DNA of 64,000 bases from Furfurilactobacillus milii (GTDB lineage: Bacteria > Bacillota > Bacilli > Lactobacillales > Lactobacillaceae). The stretch covers positions 248,408 to 312,407 of the forward strand of contig NZ_WEZQ01000005.1 in the NCBI RefSeq assembly GCF_009864005.1. Reading direction: 5' to 3'. The notes beneath the pieces are model-generated. The model was given only the letters and a program-made list of their open reading frames with translations, made no database searches and was not told the origin of the DNA. Both the position numbers and the translations under genes were made by a program. This document shows positions 9,234-19,568 of the stretch, one piece after another (positions within the stretch are counted from its first letter, which is position 1; every line of letters starts with the position of its first letter).

Positions 9234-11363
9234 ATGGCTTCATCAGCCAAAGATTACAATGCATCAAGTATTCAAATATTGCATGGCCTAGAAGCCGTCC
9301 GCAAACGCCCAGGGATGTATATCGGCTCCACGGATGCACGGGGTCTTCATCACTTGGTCTACGAAATCGTAGATAATGCGGTTGATGAAGCGCTGGCCGG
9401 TTTCGGTAAAGAAATCAACGTGACGATTCACGCAGACAACTCCATTACGGTTAAGGATCATGGCCGGGGGATGCCAGTGGGAATGCACGAGTCTGGCATC
9501 CCAACGCCTGAAGTTATCCTGACCGTGCTACATGCCGGTGGGAAGTTTAACGACAGTAGTTACAAGACTTCTGGTGGACTGCATGGTGTCGGTTCCTCCG
9601 TTGTTAATGCCTTATCTGAGTGGTTAACGGTAACCATCGTTAAGGACGGAATGAAGTATCAGGAAGACTTTAAGGACGGCGGTCACCCAGTTGGCACTTT
9701 GGTTAAACTGGGCAAAACTAAGGAACACAATGGAACAACTGTTTCATTTAAGCCAGATCCAAGTGTCTTTACAACGGTCGTTTACAACTTCGGTACACTG
9801 GAAGAACGCCTGCGTGAGTCTGCGTTCTTACTGACAAACGTAAAAATCACGCTCACCGATGAACGTGCCGGACAAGAACGCACTGAAGAATTTCACTACC
9901 CTGATGGAATCAAGGAGTTTGTTGCCTATTTAAACGAAGATAAGGACACTTTGGGCGATGTCATGTATTTTGATGGCAGCAAAGATGGTGTCGAAGTTGA
10001 AGTGGCGGCACAGTACAACGATGGTTACTCGGAAACGATGTTGTCATTTGTTAATAATGTGCGGACTCCTGGTGGTGGAACGCACGAGGCGGGATTGCGG
10101 TCCGCTTGGACGAAAGCGTTCAACGAATATGCGCGTAAGGTTGGCTTGCTGAAAGAGAAGGATAAGAACCTCGAAGGCTCTGATGTGCGTGAAGGCTTAT
10201 CCGTTATTTTGTCACTGCGGATTCCGGAAGCCATTCTGGAATTTGAAGGTCAGACAAAAGACAAACTTGGAACCAGCGAAGCCCGCACCATTGTTGACAA
10301 TGTCGTTAATGAGCAACTCGGCTTTTACCTCATGGAAAACGGTGAATTTGCGCAAATGTTGATTCGCAAGTCCCTGCAGGCCCGTCAGGCCCGTGAAGCT
10401 GCCCGCAAAGCCCGTGACGAAAGCCGTAACGGTAAGAAAAAAGGCCGTCAGGAACGGTTGCTTTCAGGCAAACTGACTCCTGCACAATCTAAAAATGCTA
10501 AACGCAATGAACTATTCTTAGTTGAGGGTGATTCTGCCGGTGGTTCTGCTAAGCAAGGCCGAGATCGTAAGTTTCAAGCCATCTTGCCGTTACGTGGGAA
10601 AGTCCTAAATACAGAAAAAGCTAAACTACAAGACATCGTCAAAAATGAGGAAATCAACACCATGATTTATACGATTGGTGCTGGTGTTGGTGCCGATTTT
10701 GATATTAAAGATGCCAATTATGACAAGATTATTATCATGACAGATGCTGATGATGATGGTGCTCATATTCAGATTTTGCTACTGACCTTCTTCTACAAAT
10801 ACATGCGGCCAATGATTGACGCCGGCCGAGTATACATTGCCTTACCACCGCTTTATAAGCTTCAAAAAGGCGTTGGTAAGAAAACTCAGATTGAATATGC
10901 TTGGACAGACGCAGAATTAAGCGGTAAAGAGCAAAAGATTGGCCGCGGCTATTCTCTACAGCGTTTCAAAGGTCTCGGTGAAATGAACGCTGATCAGTTG
11001 TGGGAAACGACAATGGATCCAGCGAGCCGTACTTTAATTCGTGTTCGGATTGATGACGCAGCCTTAGCTGAACGTCGTGTCACAACGTTGATGGGTGATA
11101 AAGTTGAACCACGTCGAAAATGGATTGAAGACAACGTGGCCTTTAATTTGGAAGAAGACGGTTCAATTCTTGATAATGCAGCCGTTAACTCAGCCCATCA
11201 TGTTGAAGATGATGAGCCAAACAATGAAGACGACGAAGCTGTAGATACTGCAACGACAGTAACAACAGGCAGTCAAAAAGAGCAAACGACTGATAAGCGT
11301 TCAGTCGATGCTCACGATTCTAAACAACAAGGGCCAACGATTACCGTTTGGGACAATAAATAA
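9234..11363 (+). CDS. parE: DNA topoisomerase IV subunit B
   Basis: ParE is the ATPase subunit of topoisomerase IV, which decatenates daughter chromosomes. The GHKL ATPase domain has VRKRPGMYIG, EIVDNAVDEA, DHGRGMPVG and GGLHGVGSSVVNAL; the TOPRIM region has EGDSAGGSAKQGRDR, PLRGKVLN and DADDDGAHI. The direct parC neighbour distinguishes it from gyrB. At 709 residues it is longer than most ParE proteins because of an acidic low-complexity tail of about 50 residues. The ATG follows an AGAGAGGA ribosome-binding site. Confidence 0.96.
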   Translation: MASSAKDYNASSIQILHGLEAVRKRPGMYIGSTDARGLHHLVYEIVDNAVDEALAGFGKEINVTIHADNSITVKDHGRGMPVGMHESGIPTPEVILTVLHAGGKFNDSSYKTSGGLHGVGSSVVNALSEWLTVTIVKDGMKYQEDFKDGGHPVGTLVKLGKTKEHNGTTVSFKPDPSVFTTVVYNFGTLEERLRESAFLLTNVKITLTDERAGQERTEEFHYPDGIKEFVAYLNEDKDTLGDVMYFDGSKDGVEVEVAAQYNDGYSETMLSFVNNVRTPGGGTHEAGLRSAWTKAFNEYARKVGLLKEKDKNLEGSDVREGLSVILSLRIPEAILEFEGQTKDKLGTSEARTIVDNVVNEQLGFYLMENGEFAQMLIRKSLQARQAREAARKARDESRNGKKKGRQERLLSGKLTPAQSKNAKRNELFLVEGDSAGGSAKQGRDRKFQAILPLRGKVLNTEKAKLQDIVKNEEINTMIYTIGAGVGADFDIKDANYDKIIIMTDADDDGAHIQILLLTFFYKYMRPMIDAGRVYIALPPLYKLQKGVGKKTQIEYAWTDAELSGKEQKIGRGYSLQRFKGLGEMNADQLWETTMDPASRTLIRVRIDDAALAERRVTTLMGDKVEPRRKWIEDNVAFNLEEDGSILDNAAVNSAHHVEDDEPNNEDDEAVDTATTVTTGSQKEQTTDKRSVDAHDSKQQGPTITVWDNK

Positions 11364-11418
11364 TTAGTTAATTAATTAAACAAGGTGCTTGTTTTAATGC
11401 AGGAAAGGAGCAGAACTT

Positions 11419-13872
11419 GTGGCAGATGACACACAAAACATTCAGGAACTAACCCTGGAAGATGTCATGGGTGAACGGTTTGGCCGTTACTCAAAATCCA
11501 TCATTCAGGATCGTGCCTTGCCAGATATTCGTGATGGCTTAAAGCCAGTTCAGCGGCGCATTTTATATGCCATGAACAAGGATGGTAATACTTTTGATAA
11601 AGCATTCCGTAAATCTGCTAAATCCGTAGGTAACGTCATGGGTAATTACCATCCACATGGTGACTCATCCATTTACGAAGCCATGGTGCGGATGAGTCAG
11701 GACTGGAAGTTACGAGCACCGCTGATTGAAATGCACGGGAACAACGGGTCAATTGATGCTGATCCGCCGGCTGCAATGCGATATACGGAAGCTCGTTTAA
11801 GCAAGATATCCGGCACGATGCTACAGGATATCGATAAAGAAACTGTTGATTTCGTTCCTAACTTTGATGATACGGAACAGGAGCCAACCGTTTTACCGGC
11901 TCGTTTCCCAAATTTACTGGTAAATGGTGCTAGTGGTATTTCTGCCGGTTATGCGACAGAAATTCCGCCGCATAATTTAAACGAACTGATTGATGCACTG
12001 ATTTATTTACTAGCGCATCCCAAGGCATCAACTGATGACTTAATGGAGTTCGTTAAGGGGCCAGACTTTCCGACTGGCGGCATTATTCAAGGCTTAGATG
12101 GTATCAAAAAAGCTTACAATACTGGCGCTGGCCGTATCGTGTTGCGTTCTAAAACAGCCTTCAAGCCCCTTAAGGGTGGCAAGCAGGAAATTGAAATCAC
12201 GGAAATTCCGTATGAAGTCAATAAAGCCCTGCTTGTTAAAAAAATGGACGAAATCCGGATTATGAAAAAGGTCGAGGGCATCGTTGAAGTCCGTGACGAA
12301 TCCGATCGGCAGGGGCTGACCATTGCTGTTGAGTTAAAAGCTGATGCAGATGCACAGGGTATTTTAAATTATTTGTTGAAAAACACTGATTTGCAGATCA
12401 CGTATAATTTCAACATGGTTGCTATTCATAATATGCGACCAGAACGCGTTGGTTTAAAAACAGCCTTGCAGGCATACATTGACTTTCAACGTGAGGTGAT
12501 TACTAAACGGACGCAGTATGACCTGGATAAGGCCAAAAAGCGTCAACATATTGTTGACGGTTTAATTAAAGCTTTATCCATTTTGGATGAAGTGATTCAG
12601 ACCATTCGTGGAAGTAAAAACCGCAAGGATGCCAAGCAAAACTTGATGGATAAGTATGACTTTACTGATCCTCAGGCGGAAGCAATTGTGACGTTACAGT
12701 TATATCGTTTGACTAATACCGATGTAACCGAGTTGCGGCGTGAGCATGCCGAACTGGACGCCCAGATTGAAAAGCTTGAAGACATTTTGGCTAATGATGC
12801 CTCCTTGCGCAAAGTGATGCGCACGCAGATGCAGGACGTAAAAAAGCAATTTGGTTCACCACGGTTGACCCAGATCGAAGACCAAATTGAAGAACTTAAG
12901 GTGGATCGAACTGTTATGGTTGCCGATGAAACCGTTGTTTTAATGGTTTCACATGATGGTTATATCAAACGGAGTTCGCCAAGGTCTTATCAAGCTTCTT
13001 CTGAAAACGACAACGGTCTTAAAGAAGAAGATTACCCGATCTTATTGAAGCAAGTTTCCACACTGGATCATTTATTTATGTTTACCAGCAAAGGAAACTT
13101 GATTTACCGACCGATTCACGAGGTCACTGATGCTCGATGGAAAGATACCGGGGAACACATTTCCCAATCAATTGGTCTGGCAGATGATGAAGAGCTCATT
13201 GCAGCCTTTACATTCAGCAGTCTGGAAGAGCCGGGAAATTTTGTTATTGCAACTGCGCATGGTCTTATCAAACAGACGGCGTTTATGGACTTGTTACCGG
13301 GACGAACGTATAAGAAACGGGCTAGTGTCTTCGAAAAGTTCAAGCAAAATGATGATCAAGTCGTTGACATTACGTATGTCAATTCAGAAGCGCCATTGAC
13401 GGTTATGCTAATGTCCCGTAATGGTCTTGGACTGCGGTACGACTTGGCTGAGGTGCCAACTAATGGCGCACGAACCAGTGGTGCCAAGTCGATGGATCTG
13501 CGTGGTGATGACGTTGTTGTCAACATGCAGCTGGTTAAAGACTCTGATGACGCTATCATTGTTACTCAGCGTGGTGCCTTGAAGAAAATGGCCATCAGTG
13601 AAGTGCCAGTAACAAGTCGTGCTCGTAAAGGTGTTCTATGTCTGCGGGAGCTCAAGGCTAACCCACATGAAATCGTTGCCTTCATTGCGGTTGCTCATGA
13701 CAGCGTATCTCCAGTTGAAGTGGTTACAAGTCGTGGAATTCGTCATGATATTTTGCCCGCTGAACATGAACGTAATGCGCGGTATTCAAACGGCTCGTTT
13801 GTAATCGACATTGATACCGAAGGCGTACCAACGTCACTTCGTCATAAGGAACAGACATTGATTCTTAATTAA
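11419..13872 (+). CDS. parC: DNA topoisomerase IV subunit A
   Basis: ParC is the DNA-cleaving subunit of topoisomerase IV. The 817-residue protein begins at a GTG behind AGGAAAGGAG, 55 bp after parE. It contains [19 protein letters not shown], the quinolone-determining helix [14 protein letters not shown] with wild-type serine and glutamate, and the catalytic tyrosine Y122 in [11 protein letters not shown] coiled-coil region lies around residues 430-480 and the C-terminal half forms the degenerate beta-pinwheel. Co-transcribed with parE and closed by a terminator. Confidence 0.97.
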   Translation: MADDTQNIQELTLEDVMGERFGRYSKSIIQDRALPDIRDGLKPVQRRILYAMNKDGNTFDKAFRKSAKSVGNVMGNYHPHGDSSIYEAMVRMSQDWKLRAPLIEMHGNNGSIDADPPAAMRYTEARLSKISGTMLQDIDKETVDFVPNFDDTEQEPTVLPARFPNLLVNGASGISAGYATEIPPHNLNELIDALIYLLAHPKASTDDLMEFVKGPDFPTGGIIQGLDGIKKAYNTGAGRIVLRSKTAFKPLKGGKQEIEITEIPYEVNKALLVKKMDEIRIMKKVEGIVEVRDESDRQGLTIAVELKADADAQGILNYLLKNTDLQITYNFNMVAIHNMRPERVGLKTALQAYIDFQREVITKRTQYDLDKAKKRQHIVDGLIKALSILDEVIQTIRGSKNRKDAKQNLMDKYDFTDPQAEAIVTLQLYRLTNTDVTELRREHAELDAQIEKLEDILANDASLRKVMRTQMQDVKKQFGSPRLTQIEDQIEELKVDRTVMVADETVVLMVSHDGYIKRSSPRSYQASSENDNGLKEEDYPILLKQVSTLDHLFMFTSKGNLIYRPIHEVTDARWKDTGEHISQSIGLADDEELIAAFTFSSLEEPGNFVIATAHGLIKQTAFMDLLPGRTYKKRASVFEKFKQNDDQVVDITYVNSEAPLTVMLMSRNGLGLRYDLAEVPTNGARTSGAKSMDLRGDDVVVNMQLVKDSDDAIIVTQRGALKKMAISEVPVTSRARKGVLCLRELKANPHEIVAFIAVAHDSVSPVEVVTSRGIRHDILPAEHERNARYSNGSFVIDIDTEGVPTSLRHKEQTLILN

Positions 13873-13922
13873 TTTCAAAACCAACAGGTGGTTTATTAAC
13901 TAGCTATACCACCGCAAATTGA

Positions 13923-13969
13923 GCATAATGATTCGTTAACTTAAAAATTAACGATCGTTATGCTTTTTT
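13923..13969 (+). terminator. Terminator after parC
   Basis: GCATAA-TGAT-CGTTAA pairs with TTAACG-ATCG-TTATGC and is followed by TTTTTT. Confidence 0.88.
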
Positions 13970-14118
13970 CGTTCCGTTATTGGATTTATGGATGGGCTTC
14001 TTCATTGCATTAGTGAATCGGAGTGCGTATGATTATCACTGTACCAATATGACTGCAGGACAAACACGTAAAATCATTTTGCATTATTTAAAAATAATGA
14101 TGAATTCAGTTTTAATGC

Positions 14119-14148
14119 TTGCGTAAACAGACTTCCATTGCGTACAAT
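14119..14148 (+). promoter_or_regulatory. Likely promoter of the lysR-ppaC pair
   Basis: TTGCGT at 14119-14124 and TACAAT at 14143-14148 are separated by 18 bp, about 60 bp before the LysR start. Confidence 0.5.
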
Positions 14149-14206
14149 TATCGTATCGAAAAGATTTTATTTATAATAGATGATTAATTTGAAAGGCGGC
14201 TGGATA

Positions 14207-15205
14207 ATGAAAAGCAAACAGGAGACTATCTTTTCTTCGAAAACATTGACCTACTTTTTACAACTGGCAGAAACAATGAACTATACACAGGCAGCCCAAA
14301 TCCTTGGGATTACACAGCCTGCATTAACGCAACAAATTAAAAAGCTTGAACGAACAGTGGGTGCACCATTATTTTATTCAGTCGGAAAAAAATTACGTTT
14401 GTCCGAAGCTGGTAACACCATGCTTAGCGCAACACACGAAATTTATGAGGTGTTGAACCAAGCCACAGACGAGATTCAGCAATCAACGTCTGCTGAGTCT
14501 GGCGAAATCAACATCGGACTATTAGCTTCTGTTGAATATTCTGTGTTCGAAGATTTCGCCATTCAGTACTATAAAGAAAATCCTGACGTTACCATCAACT
14601 TCCATATGTTGACGCGGAAGGAAATCTGGGATCGTTTGGAGAATAACCGCATTGATCTAGCAATTATGTATTTGCCAGATGATAGCATTAAAAATTGGAA
14701 GCCATACCGGTCAAAGAAGATCATTACAGAAGATTTGTTATTCATTCACAGTGATGAAAAAATGGCCAAACGAAAAAAGATTCGTTTAAAGGATACCCTT
14801 AATAACGTTTGGGTCACATACCCTCGTGAATATTATTTAGACCAGGTTTTACGTGAAAATTACAAAAACGCCATGGTTGACTTACCTAATGCAGTGGCCC
14901 GTTTCACAACGCCTGATCAAATTTATCAATTCAGTGCTGAAACTGGGGCCTACACAGCACTGCCAAATAGTTATATTATTGCTAAAGGAGCTGACAGCAA
15001 TTTACACGCTGCCCAGTTTGAACCTGGAATTAAATTTGACTTAGCGTTCGTTTTCCGTAAAGATAAGGATGAGATTCCTCGTGTGGGTCGTCTGCTTGAT
15101 GCATTTGATTCATACTTGGAGGCCGATGACTATATTTCACGGCTGACTCAAATTCATGATCAAAAATATGGTGTTACCCACCACGACGAAGGAGCAAAAG
15201 ATTAA
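14207..15205 (+). CDS. LysR-family transcriptional regulator
   Basis: The N-terminal winged helix is typical of LysR proteins ([28 protein letters not shown] in two stretches), followed by a substrate-binding domain resembling periplasmic binding proteins. The ATG at 14207 (332 residues) is chosen because GAAAGGCGG lies 9 bp before it; an in-frame ATG at 14180 has no comparable site. Its TAA shares a base with the ATG of ppaC, so the two are translationally coupled. That linkage suggests a role in controlling pyrophosphatase supply or a regulator borrowing the same transcript; the ligand is unknown. Confidence 0.88.
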   Translation: MKSKQETIFSSKTLTYFLQLAETMNYTQAAQILGITQPALTQQIKKLERTVGAPLFYSVGKKLRLSEAGNTMLSATHEIYEVLNQATDEIQQSTSAESGEINIGLLASVEYSVFEDFAIQYYKENPDVTINFHMLTRKEIWDRLENNRIDLAIMYLPDDSIKNWKPYRSKKIITEDLLFIHSDEKMAKRKKIRLKDTLNNVWVTYPREYYLDQVLRENYKNAMVDLPNAVARFTTPDQIYQFSAETGAYTALPNSYIIAKGADSNLHAAQFEPGIKFDLAFVFRKDKDEIPRVGRLLDAFDSYLEADDYISRLTQIHDQKYGVTHHDEGAKD

Positions 15206-16131
15206 TGAGTAAGGAACTGGTTTTTGGACACCAAAGTCCTGACACCGACGCAATTGTCGCTGCAAAGGCATATTCATACTTACAAAACAAACTTGGATAT
15301 GATACTGAAGCGGTTGCTTTAGGCGAACCAAACGAAGAAACACAATTTGTTTTAAACTATTTTGACGAACCAACACCACGGGTTATCACTAAGGCCAGTG
15401 ACGAAGTTGATTCAGTTATGTTAGTTGACCATAATGAACATCAACAAAGTGTTTCTGACATTGAAGATGTCACAGTTACTCACGTTGTTGACCATCACCG
15501 GATTGCCAACTTCTCAACATCATCACCACTTTTCTACCGTGCAGAACCAGTTGGTTGTACCAGCACGATTTTGATGAAGATGTTTGACGAATACAAGATT
15601 GAAATTCCAGCACAATTAGCTGGTTTGATGTTGTCTGCGATTATCTCAGACACGCTTTTACTGAAGTCACCAACCACAACGGATGACGATAAGGCTGCAG
15701 TCATTGCATTGGCTGAAATTGCTGATGTCGATTACAAGACATATGGTTTGGAAGAGCTTAAAGCTGGTACCAACTTGTCTTCTAAGAGTGAAGCCGAATT
15801 GATCGAACAAGATGCAAAGTCATTCGAAATGGGTGGTAAAAACATTCGCATTGACCAAATCAACACAGTTGACTTGGACGAAGTCTTTGCTCGTCAAGAC
15901 AAGCTTGAAGCAGCCATGGCGGCCGATGCTAAGGAAAAAGGTTACGACCTGTTCCTTGTCTTGGTTACTAACATCTTGGACAGCGACTCGCGCTTGTTAG
16001 TATGGGGCGAACCAACTGATGTTGTTGAAAAGGCGTTTAACACAACGTTAACCAACAACACGGCCAGTTTACCAGGTGTTGTTTCACGTAAGAAACAAGT
16101 GGTTCCACCATTGCAAGACCAATTTAAATGA
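15205..16131 (+). CDS. ppaC: Manganese-dependent inorganic pyrophosphatase (family II)
   Basis: The enzyme hydrolyses the pyrophosphate released by biosynthesis. Family II DHH-type motifs are present: [10 protein letters not shown] with the metal-binding histidine and aspartates, LVDHNE, VVDHHRI and the C-terminal substrate-binding SRKKQVVP. The 308-residue length is normal and there are no regulatory CBS domains. It starts one base before the end of the lysR stop and is followed by a terminator, so its expression probably depends on the upstream regulator gene. Confidence 0.97.
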   Translation: MSKELVFGHQSPDTDAIVAAKAYSYLQNKLGYDTEAVALGEPNEETQFVLNYFDEPTPRVITKASDEVDSVMLVDHNEHQQSVSDIEDVTVTHVVDHHRIANFSTSSPLFYRAEPVGCTSTILMKMFDEYKIEIPAQLAGLMLSAIISDTLLLKSPTTTDDDKAAVIALAEIADVDYKTYGLEELKAGTNLSSKSEAELIEQDAKSFEMGGKNIRIDQINTVDLDEVFARQDKLEAAMAADAKEKGYDLFLVLVTNILDSDSRLLVWGEPTDVVEKAFNTTLTNNTASLPGVVSRKKQVVPPLQDQFK

Positions 16132-16145
16132 GCTAGTTAATAAAG

Positions 16146-16177
16146 ACGTTTACAGTGTATCTGTAGACGTTTTTTTA
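16146..16177 (+). terminator. Terminator after ppaC
   Basis: ACGTTTACAG pairs with CTGTAGACGT around TGTAT, followed by seven T residues. Confidence 0.88.
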
Positions 16178-16271
16178 ATTGAACCACTAAGGATTTTAAG
16201 TATAAATAGTTGCCTCACAACAGCTCACGGCGAATAATAAGCGTGTGAGAAACTGAATGGAGGCGTTAAAA

Positions 16272-16658
16272 ATGGCAGAAGAACATGAATTGACGTTTGA
16301 CGATGAAGTCGTGGCCCAATTAAAACCCTTACTTATCGACGGAAATCAATTATTATTAAGTTACGATGATGGTGTTGGCCCATACTCACATCATGGTCTA
16401 GTGGCACTCCAAGTGTCGTTTCAGCTCGTAGTTGTGGGCAAAGATGCAAATGTTGATGACTATCAAGCATTGATTCCTTCTAATTTAGGTCCTGTACGCT
16501 ATAAAGACTATTCTGGCCGATTCCTTGGTAAACAGTTGCATGCGACGTTTAACCGTCTTATGCACGCGATTAAGCTGTCTGACGAGGGCGAACAGATCGA
16601 TGATAACGTTGAGGTTATTGTTGATGCTTCCGCTAGTCAACCAGCACAGTCAAACTAA
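16272..16658 (+). CDS. HesB/YneR-like protein, paralogue A
   Basis: This 128-residue protein belongs to the small group usually annotated as iron-sulfur cluster biosynthesis family (HesB-like core, YneR type). Key shared motifs are LLLSYDDGVGPYS and NLGPVRYKDYS. It has none of the cysteines that A-type carriers use to hold clusters, so a cluster-carrier role is doubtful. The ATG at 16272 is preferred because GGAGG at 16259 is correctly spaced; that GGAGG is part of an alternative ATG at 16257. A paralogue follows at 17000, and msrB-msrA after it. Confidence 0.75.
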   Translation: MAEEHELTFDDEVVAQLKPLLIDGNQLLLSYDDGVGPYSHHGLVALQVSFQLVVVGKDANVDDYQALIPSNLGPVRYKDYSGRFLGKQLHATFNRLMHAIKLSDEGEQIDDNVEVIVDASASQPAQSN

Positions 16659-16673
16659 CGTTAGTGACATAAT

Positions 16674-16836
16674 GAGGCTGTGACATAAGTTTATTTGGAA
16701 TGAATAATGTGGGCAATATTGCTTGCCAAAGTCCTGAGCATTCCGTTTAACCCAAAACTAACCTATTCCCGAACTTGGAGAATAGGTCAGTTTTGGGTTA
16801 ATGATCGTTTTCAAAGCATACTTATGTCATCGCTCC
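16674..16836. mobile_element. MITE-like palindromic element between the HesB-like paralogues
   Basis: Imperfect terminal inverted repeats (GAGGCTGTGACATAAGT at 16674-16690 and its partner at 16820-16836, 13 of 17 matching) enclose a large palindrome with 22-nt arms at 16747-16768 and 16780-16801, one mismatch. No transposase or plausible gene is inside; a 75-codon reading frame starting in it has no coding character. The structure fits a non-autonomous mobile or repetitive element, although only one copy is visible here. Confidence 0.6.
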
Positions 16837-16999
16837 ATTTCTATGACAAGTGCAAAGCAACGAGGACACTGTTCTTTTCTGGTTGAGCAGAATGCTTGCG
16901 TTATTCTCTATTTTGCGGAGAATAAAGGTATCGTTAAGTACGCAAGACACAATTTAATTGTGTACGAGATATATTTTTTGATCTACAAGGAGGGTCATT

Positions 17000-17362
17000 A
17001 TGAAATTATCCATGTCATCAGATGCTAAGACTAAAATTGCGGCCGCTATGGGACCAAATCAACGTTTATTACTCAGTTTTGACGATGGTGTTGGACCGTT
17101 TTCAAACGTTGGTTATTGCTCATTGGATACTTCGTTTGATCTGATTATTGTCGACAAGGATGCAGAAACGCCAGACTATGATGCTATGATTGATTCAGAT
17201 CTCGGTCCTGTGGCCGTAAAGGACTACAGTAAAACCTATATGTCTGAACACATGCAATTAACAGAAAACACAACATTTCATACCTTACAGTTGACCGGTG
17301 ACAGTGAACAGTTGGATCCAAACGTCCAAATTAAAGTGATGTCTGGTTCAACAGCGGAATAA
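17000..17362 (+). CDS. HesB/YneR-like protein, paralogue B
   Basis: A 120-residue relative of the protein encoded at 16272, sharing LLLSFDDGVGPFS and DLGPVAVKDYS. It contains a single cysteine (GYCSLDT), not a cluster-binding pattern. AAGGAGGGTC precedes the ATG. The two genes look like an old tandem duplication into which the MITE-like element later inserted. Proximity to methionine sulfoxide reductases hints at oxidative stress, but the function is unknown. Confidence 0.75.
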   Translation: MKLSMSSDAKTKIAAAMGPNQRLLLSFDDGVGPFSNVGYCSLDTSFDLIIVDKDAETPDYDAMIDSDLGPVAVKDYSKTYMSEHMQLTENTTFHTLQLTGDSEQLDPNVQIKVMSGSTAE

Positions 17363-17430
17363 GGATAATTGCATGAACGTCATCAAGACACAGCAATGTC
17401 GATTCAACATCAGAGAAGGAGATTTGACAA

Positions 17431-17880
17431 TTGGCAAAAGACAAACAAACAAACATTGATAAATTGAGCCCAGAAGCATACGCCGTCACCCAAGAAGCCG
17501 CCACTGAGCGGCCGTTTTCTGGTAAATATGACGCCTTCTATCAAGATGGCATTTACGTTGATATTGTCAGTGGTGAACCGTTATTTTCCTCAACAGATAA
17601 ATATGATGCCGGTTGCGGCTGGCCGTCATTCACACATCCAATAACGAAGGAAACATTAGCGGAACATCGTGACCAATCATTGGGTATGGAAAGAACGGAG
17701 GTTCGCAGTAAGGAAGCGGACTCTCATTTGGGCCACGTCTTCACAGACGGTCCTCAAGCAGAGGGTGGCCTCCGCTACTGCATTAACTCGGCAGCGCTGA
17801 AGTTTATTCCAGCAGATGAATTGACACGCAATGGTTACGAAAAATATGCTAAACTGTTCCCAAACGTTAAGCAGGTTTAA
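17431..17880 (+). CDS. msrB: Peptide-methionine (R)-S-oxide reductase
   Basis: MsrB repairs the R epimer of methionine sulfoxide in proteins. The 149-residue product has the family blocks [27 protein letters not shown] and the catalytic cysteine in RYCINSAAL. The structural zinc CxxC pairs of some MsrB enzymes are missing. The start is a TTG at 17431 behind AGAAGGAGA. msrA follows after 23 bp, so the pair probably forms an operon covering both sulfoxide epimers. Confidence 0.96.
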   Translation: MAKDKQTNIDKLSPEAYAVTQEAATERPFSGKYDAFYQDGIYVDIVSGEPLFSSTDKYDAGCGWPSFTHPITKETLAEHRDQSLGMERTEVRSKEADSHLGHVFTDGPQAEGGLRYCINSAALKFIPADELTRNGYEKYAKLFPNVKQV

Positions 17881-17903
17881 TAATAGTGATGGAGGCGCAT
17901 TAA

Positions 17904-18452
17904 ATGGCAGAAGAAACAGCAATTTTTGCAGGTGGTTGTTTTTGGTGTATGGTCAAGCCGTTTGAAACAGTAGATGGCATCAATAAGGTGGTATCAGGTT
18001 ATACCGGTGGACATGTGCCTAATCCAACGTATGAACAAGTCTGCAGCCATACAACTGGCCATACAGAAGCAGTTAAAATTTGGTTTGACCCAGAAGTAAT
18101 GTCTTACGACAAACTGGTTCAAATTTATTGGCAACAAACGGACCCCACGGATGCGATGGGGCAATTTCAAGATCGTGGTGACAGCTATCGGCCCGTTATT
18201 TTTGTCAAAGATGAGACACAACGCCAAATTGCAGAGGCTTCCAAAAAGGCGTTAGCTGAGTCCGGTCGTTTTGATGCCCCAATTGTGACGCAAATTGAGG
18301 ATGCCAAACCATTTTATCCGGCGGAAGATTACCATCAGGATTTCTATAAAAAGAATCCGTTACGTTATGCAATGCAGGAAAGTGGTGGCCGCGAAGCCTT
18401 TATCGATAAGAAATGGAAGACAGCCACAAAGACATCGAAAACAACGGACTAA
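17904..18452 (+). CDS. msrA: Peptide-methionine (S)-S-oxide reductase
   Basis: MsrA reduces the S epimer of methionine sulfoxide. The catalytic motif GCFWC is at residues 11-15, followed by [26 protein letters not shown] and the block [14 protein letters not shown]. The 182-residue length is typical; a basic tail ends the protein. GGAGG precedes the ATG. Separate msrB and msrA genes, not a fusion, are present. Confidence 0.96.
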   Translation: MAEETAIFAGGCFWCMVKPFETVDGINKVVSGYTGGHVPNPTYEQVCSHTTGHTEAVKIWFDPEVMSYDKLVQIYWQQTDPTDAMGQFQDRGDSYRPVIFVKDETQRQIAEASKKALAESGRFDAPIVTQIEDAKPFYPAEDYHQDFYKKNPLRYAMQESGGREAFIDKKWKTATKTSKTTD

Positions 18453-18494
18453 TGTTATTAAACGTAATCTGACTTCTAATTAGAATGCCGAGTA

Positions 18495-18503
18495 TGCTAA
18501 AAT
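18495..18503 (+). promoter_or_regulatory. Extended -10 promoter of the thiamine operon
   Basis: TGCTAAAAT at 18495-18503 fits an extended -10 element placed just upstream of the TPP riboswitch; the -35 region is weak. Confidence 0.5.
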
Positions 18504-18521
18504 AATGACATGTAAACTATT

Positions 18522-18629
18522 CCACTAGGGGTGTTCGGCAACTGCTGAACTGAGACGATGGATATCGGACCCTTCGAACCTGTAAGTTGAGACTTGCGAA
18601 GGAAAGTGGCCAGTGTGTGATTGTTTTTA
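18522..18629 (+). ncRNA. TPP riboswitch (THI element)
   Basis: The aptamer is recognised by GGGGTG, the conserved CTGAGA at 18550, ACCCTTCGAACCTG and the closing GCGAAGGAAAGTGG, with P1 formed by CCACT and AGTGG. It binds thiamine pyrophosphate. CAGTG at 18611-18615 can pair with CACTG at 18632-18636 in the terminator, giving a clear antiterminator alternative. It controls thiM-thiD-thiE by premature termination when TPP is abundant. Confidence 0.95.
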
Positions 18630-18668
18630 GGCACTGAACCTTTTTCCTATGGGTTCAGTGTCTTTTTT
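18630..18668 (+). terminator. Riboswitch-controlled terminator before thiM
   Basis: GCACTGAACC pairs with GGGTTCAGTG(T)C and is followed by TTTTTT; its 5' arm overlaps the antiterminator partner of the TPP riboswitch. Confidence 0.9.
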
Positions 18669-18764
18669 GTCGCCGCTTTATGACGCTGTGTATTTATTGA
18701 GTTTCTGATTAGCATCATTAATTTTAGTCACTGTTGGGCACCATCATCGAATTGGAGGATCACA

Positions 18765-19568
18765 ATGAACCTGTCTTTATTGGAAACCATCCGGGAAACT
18801 AATCCTGCTGTCTTCACTATTGCTAACAGTGTCACGATTGCGGAAGTGGCAAACGCCGTTAACGCTATCGGTGCGTCTCCCATTATGTCAAAAGCTAAGG
18901 AAGAGGCTGGCGACCTGGTTGGGATTGCTGGCGCAATTGCGTTAAATTTAGGCACTTGGACGCCTGATCAAATTGACCAAATGGTGACTGTTGGTAGCTT
19001 GGCTAATCAGCATCAACGGCCTGTTGTGATCGATCCAGTAGCAGTTGGCTTACCAAGCCGCCGCCAGCAGTTTGATCGACTAATAGCCACTGCCCAGCCA
19101 ACAGTCATTCGAGCCAACGCGGGAGAGATGGCGGCTTTGTCAGGCGATCTATCTAACAGTAAGGGAATTGACGCTACCGGTGCTGTGGCTGATCCTAAAC
19201 GCATTGTTCAGGCCGTGGCGCTGCATTATCATTGTGTTGCTGTGATGACCGGAGCCATTGATTGGATCAGCGATGGCCAGCAGACAGTCAGTCTTCATGT
19301 CGGAACGCCATTGTTTGCGACACACGTTGGTTCCGGTGATATGCTCAGCAGCGTCTTAGCTGCTTACTTAGCGGTGGAGTCCAATGCGATGACAGCCGCA
19401 GTGACTGGTACCGCCATCTTTGGTGCGACCGGTCAGTGGGCAGTTAACCAAGCCAAACTAACGCTTAGACAGCCTGGTTCGTTTGGCATCGCCCTGATGG
19501 ATAGTTTTAGTCAAGTGACAGCGGAAACGCTATCGTCATATCTTAAAGATAAGGTCGTAGATGAATAA
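18765..19568 (+). CDS. thiM: Hydroxyethylthiazole kinase
   Basis: ThiM phosphorylates 4-methyl-5-hydroxyethylthiazole taken from outside. The 267-residue product has ITNxVT-like NSVTIAEVANAVNAIGASPIMS, the VIDPVAVG block, RANAGEMAAL and the phosphate-binding GSGDMLSSVLAAYLA. It is the first gene after the TPP riboswitch; its TAA shares a base with the thiD ATG. No de novo thiazole or pyrimidine genes are nearby, so the operon appears to serve salvage. Confidence 0.95.
   Translation: MNLSLLETIRETNPAVFTIANSVTIAEVANAVNAIGASPIMSKAKEEAGDLVGIAGAIALNLGTWTPDQIDQMVTVGSLANQHQRPVVIDPVAVGLPSRRQQFDRLIATAQPTVIRANAGEMAALSGDLSNSKGIDATGAVADPKRIVQAVALHYHCVAVMTGAIDWISDGQQTVSLHVGTPLFATHVGSGDMLSSVLAAYLAVESNAMTAAVTGTAIFGATGQWAVNQAKLTLRQPGSFGIALMDSFSQVTAETLSSYLKDKVVDE

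Noticed and set aside
16801-17028. 75-codon reading frame in the MITE-like region
   Set aside because: It begins inside a palindrome, overlaps the next gene and has no ribosome-binding site or recognisable protein.
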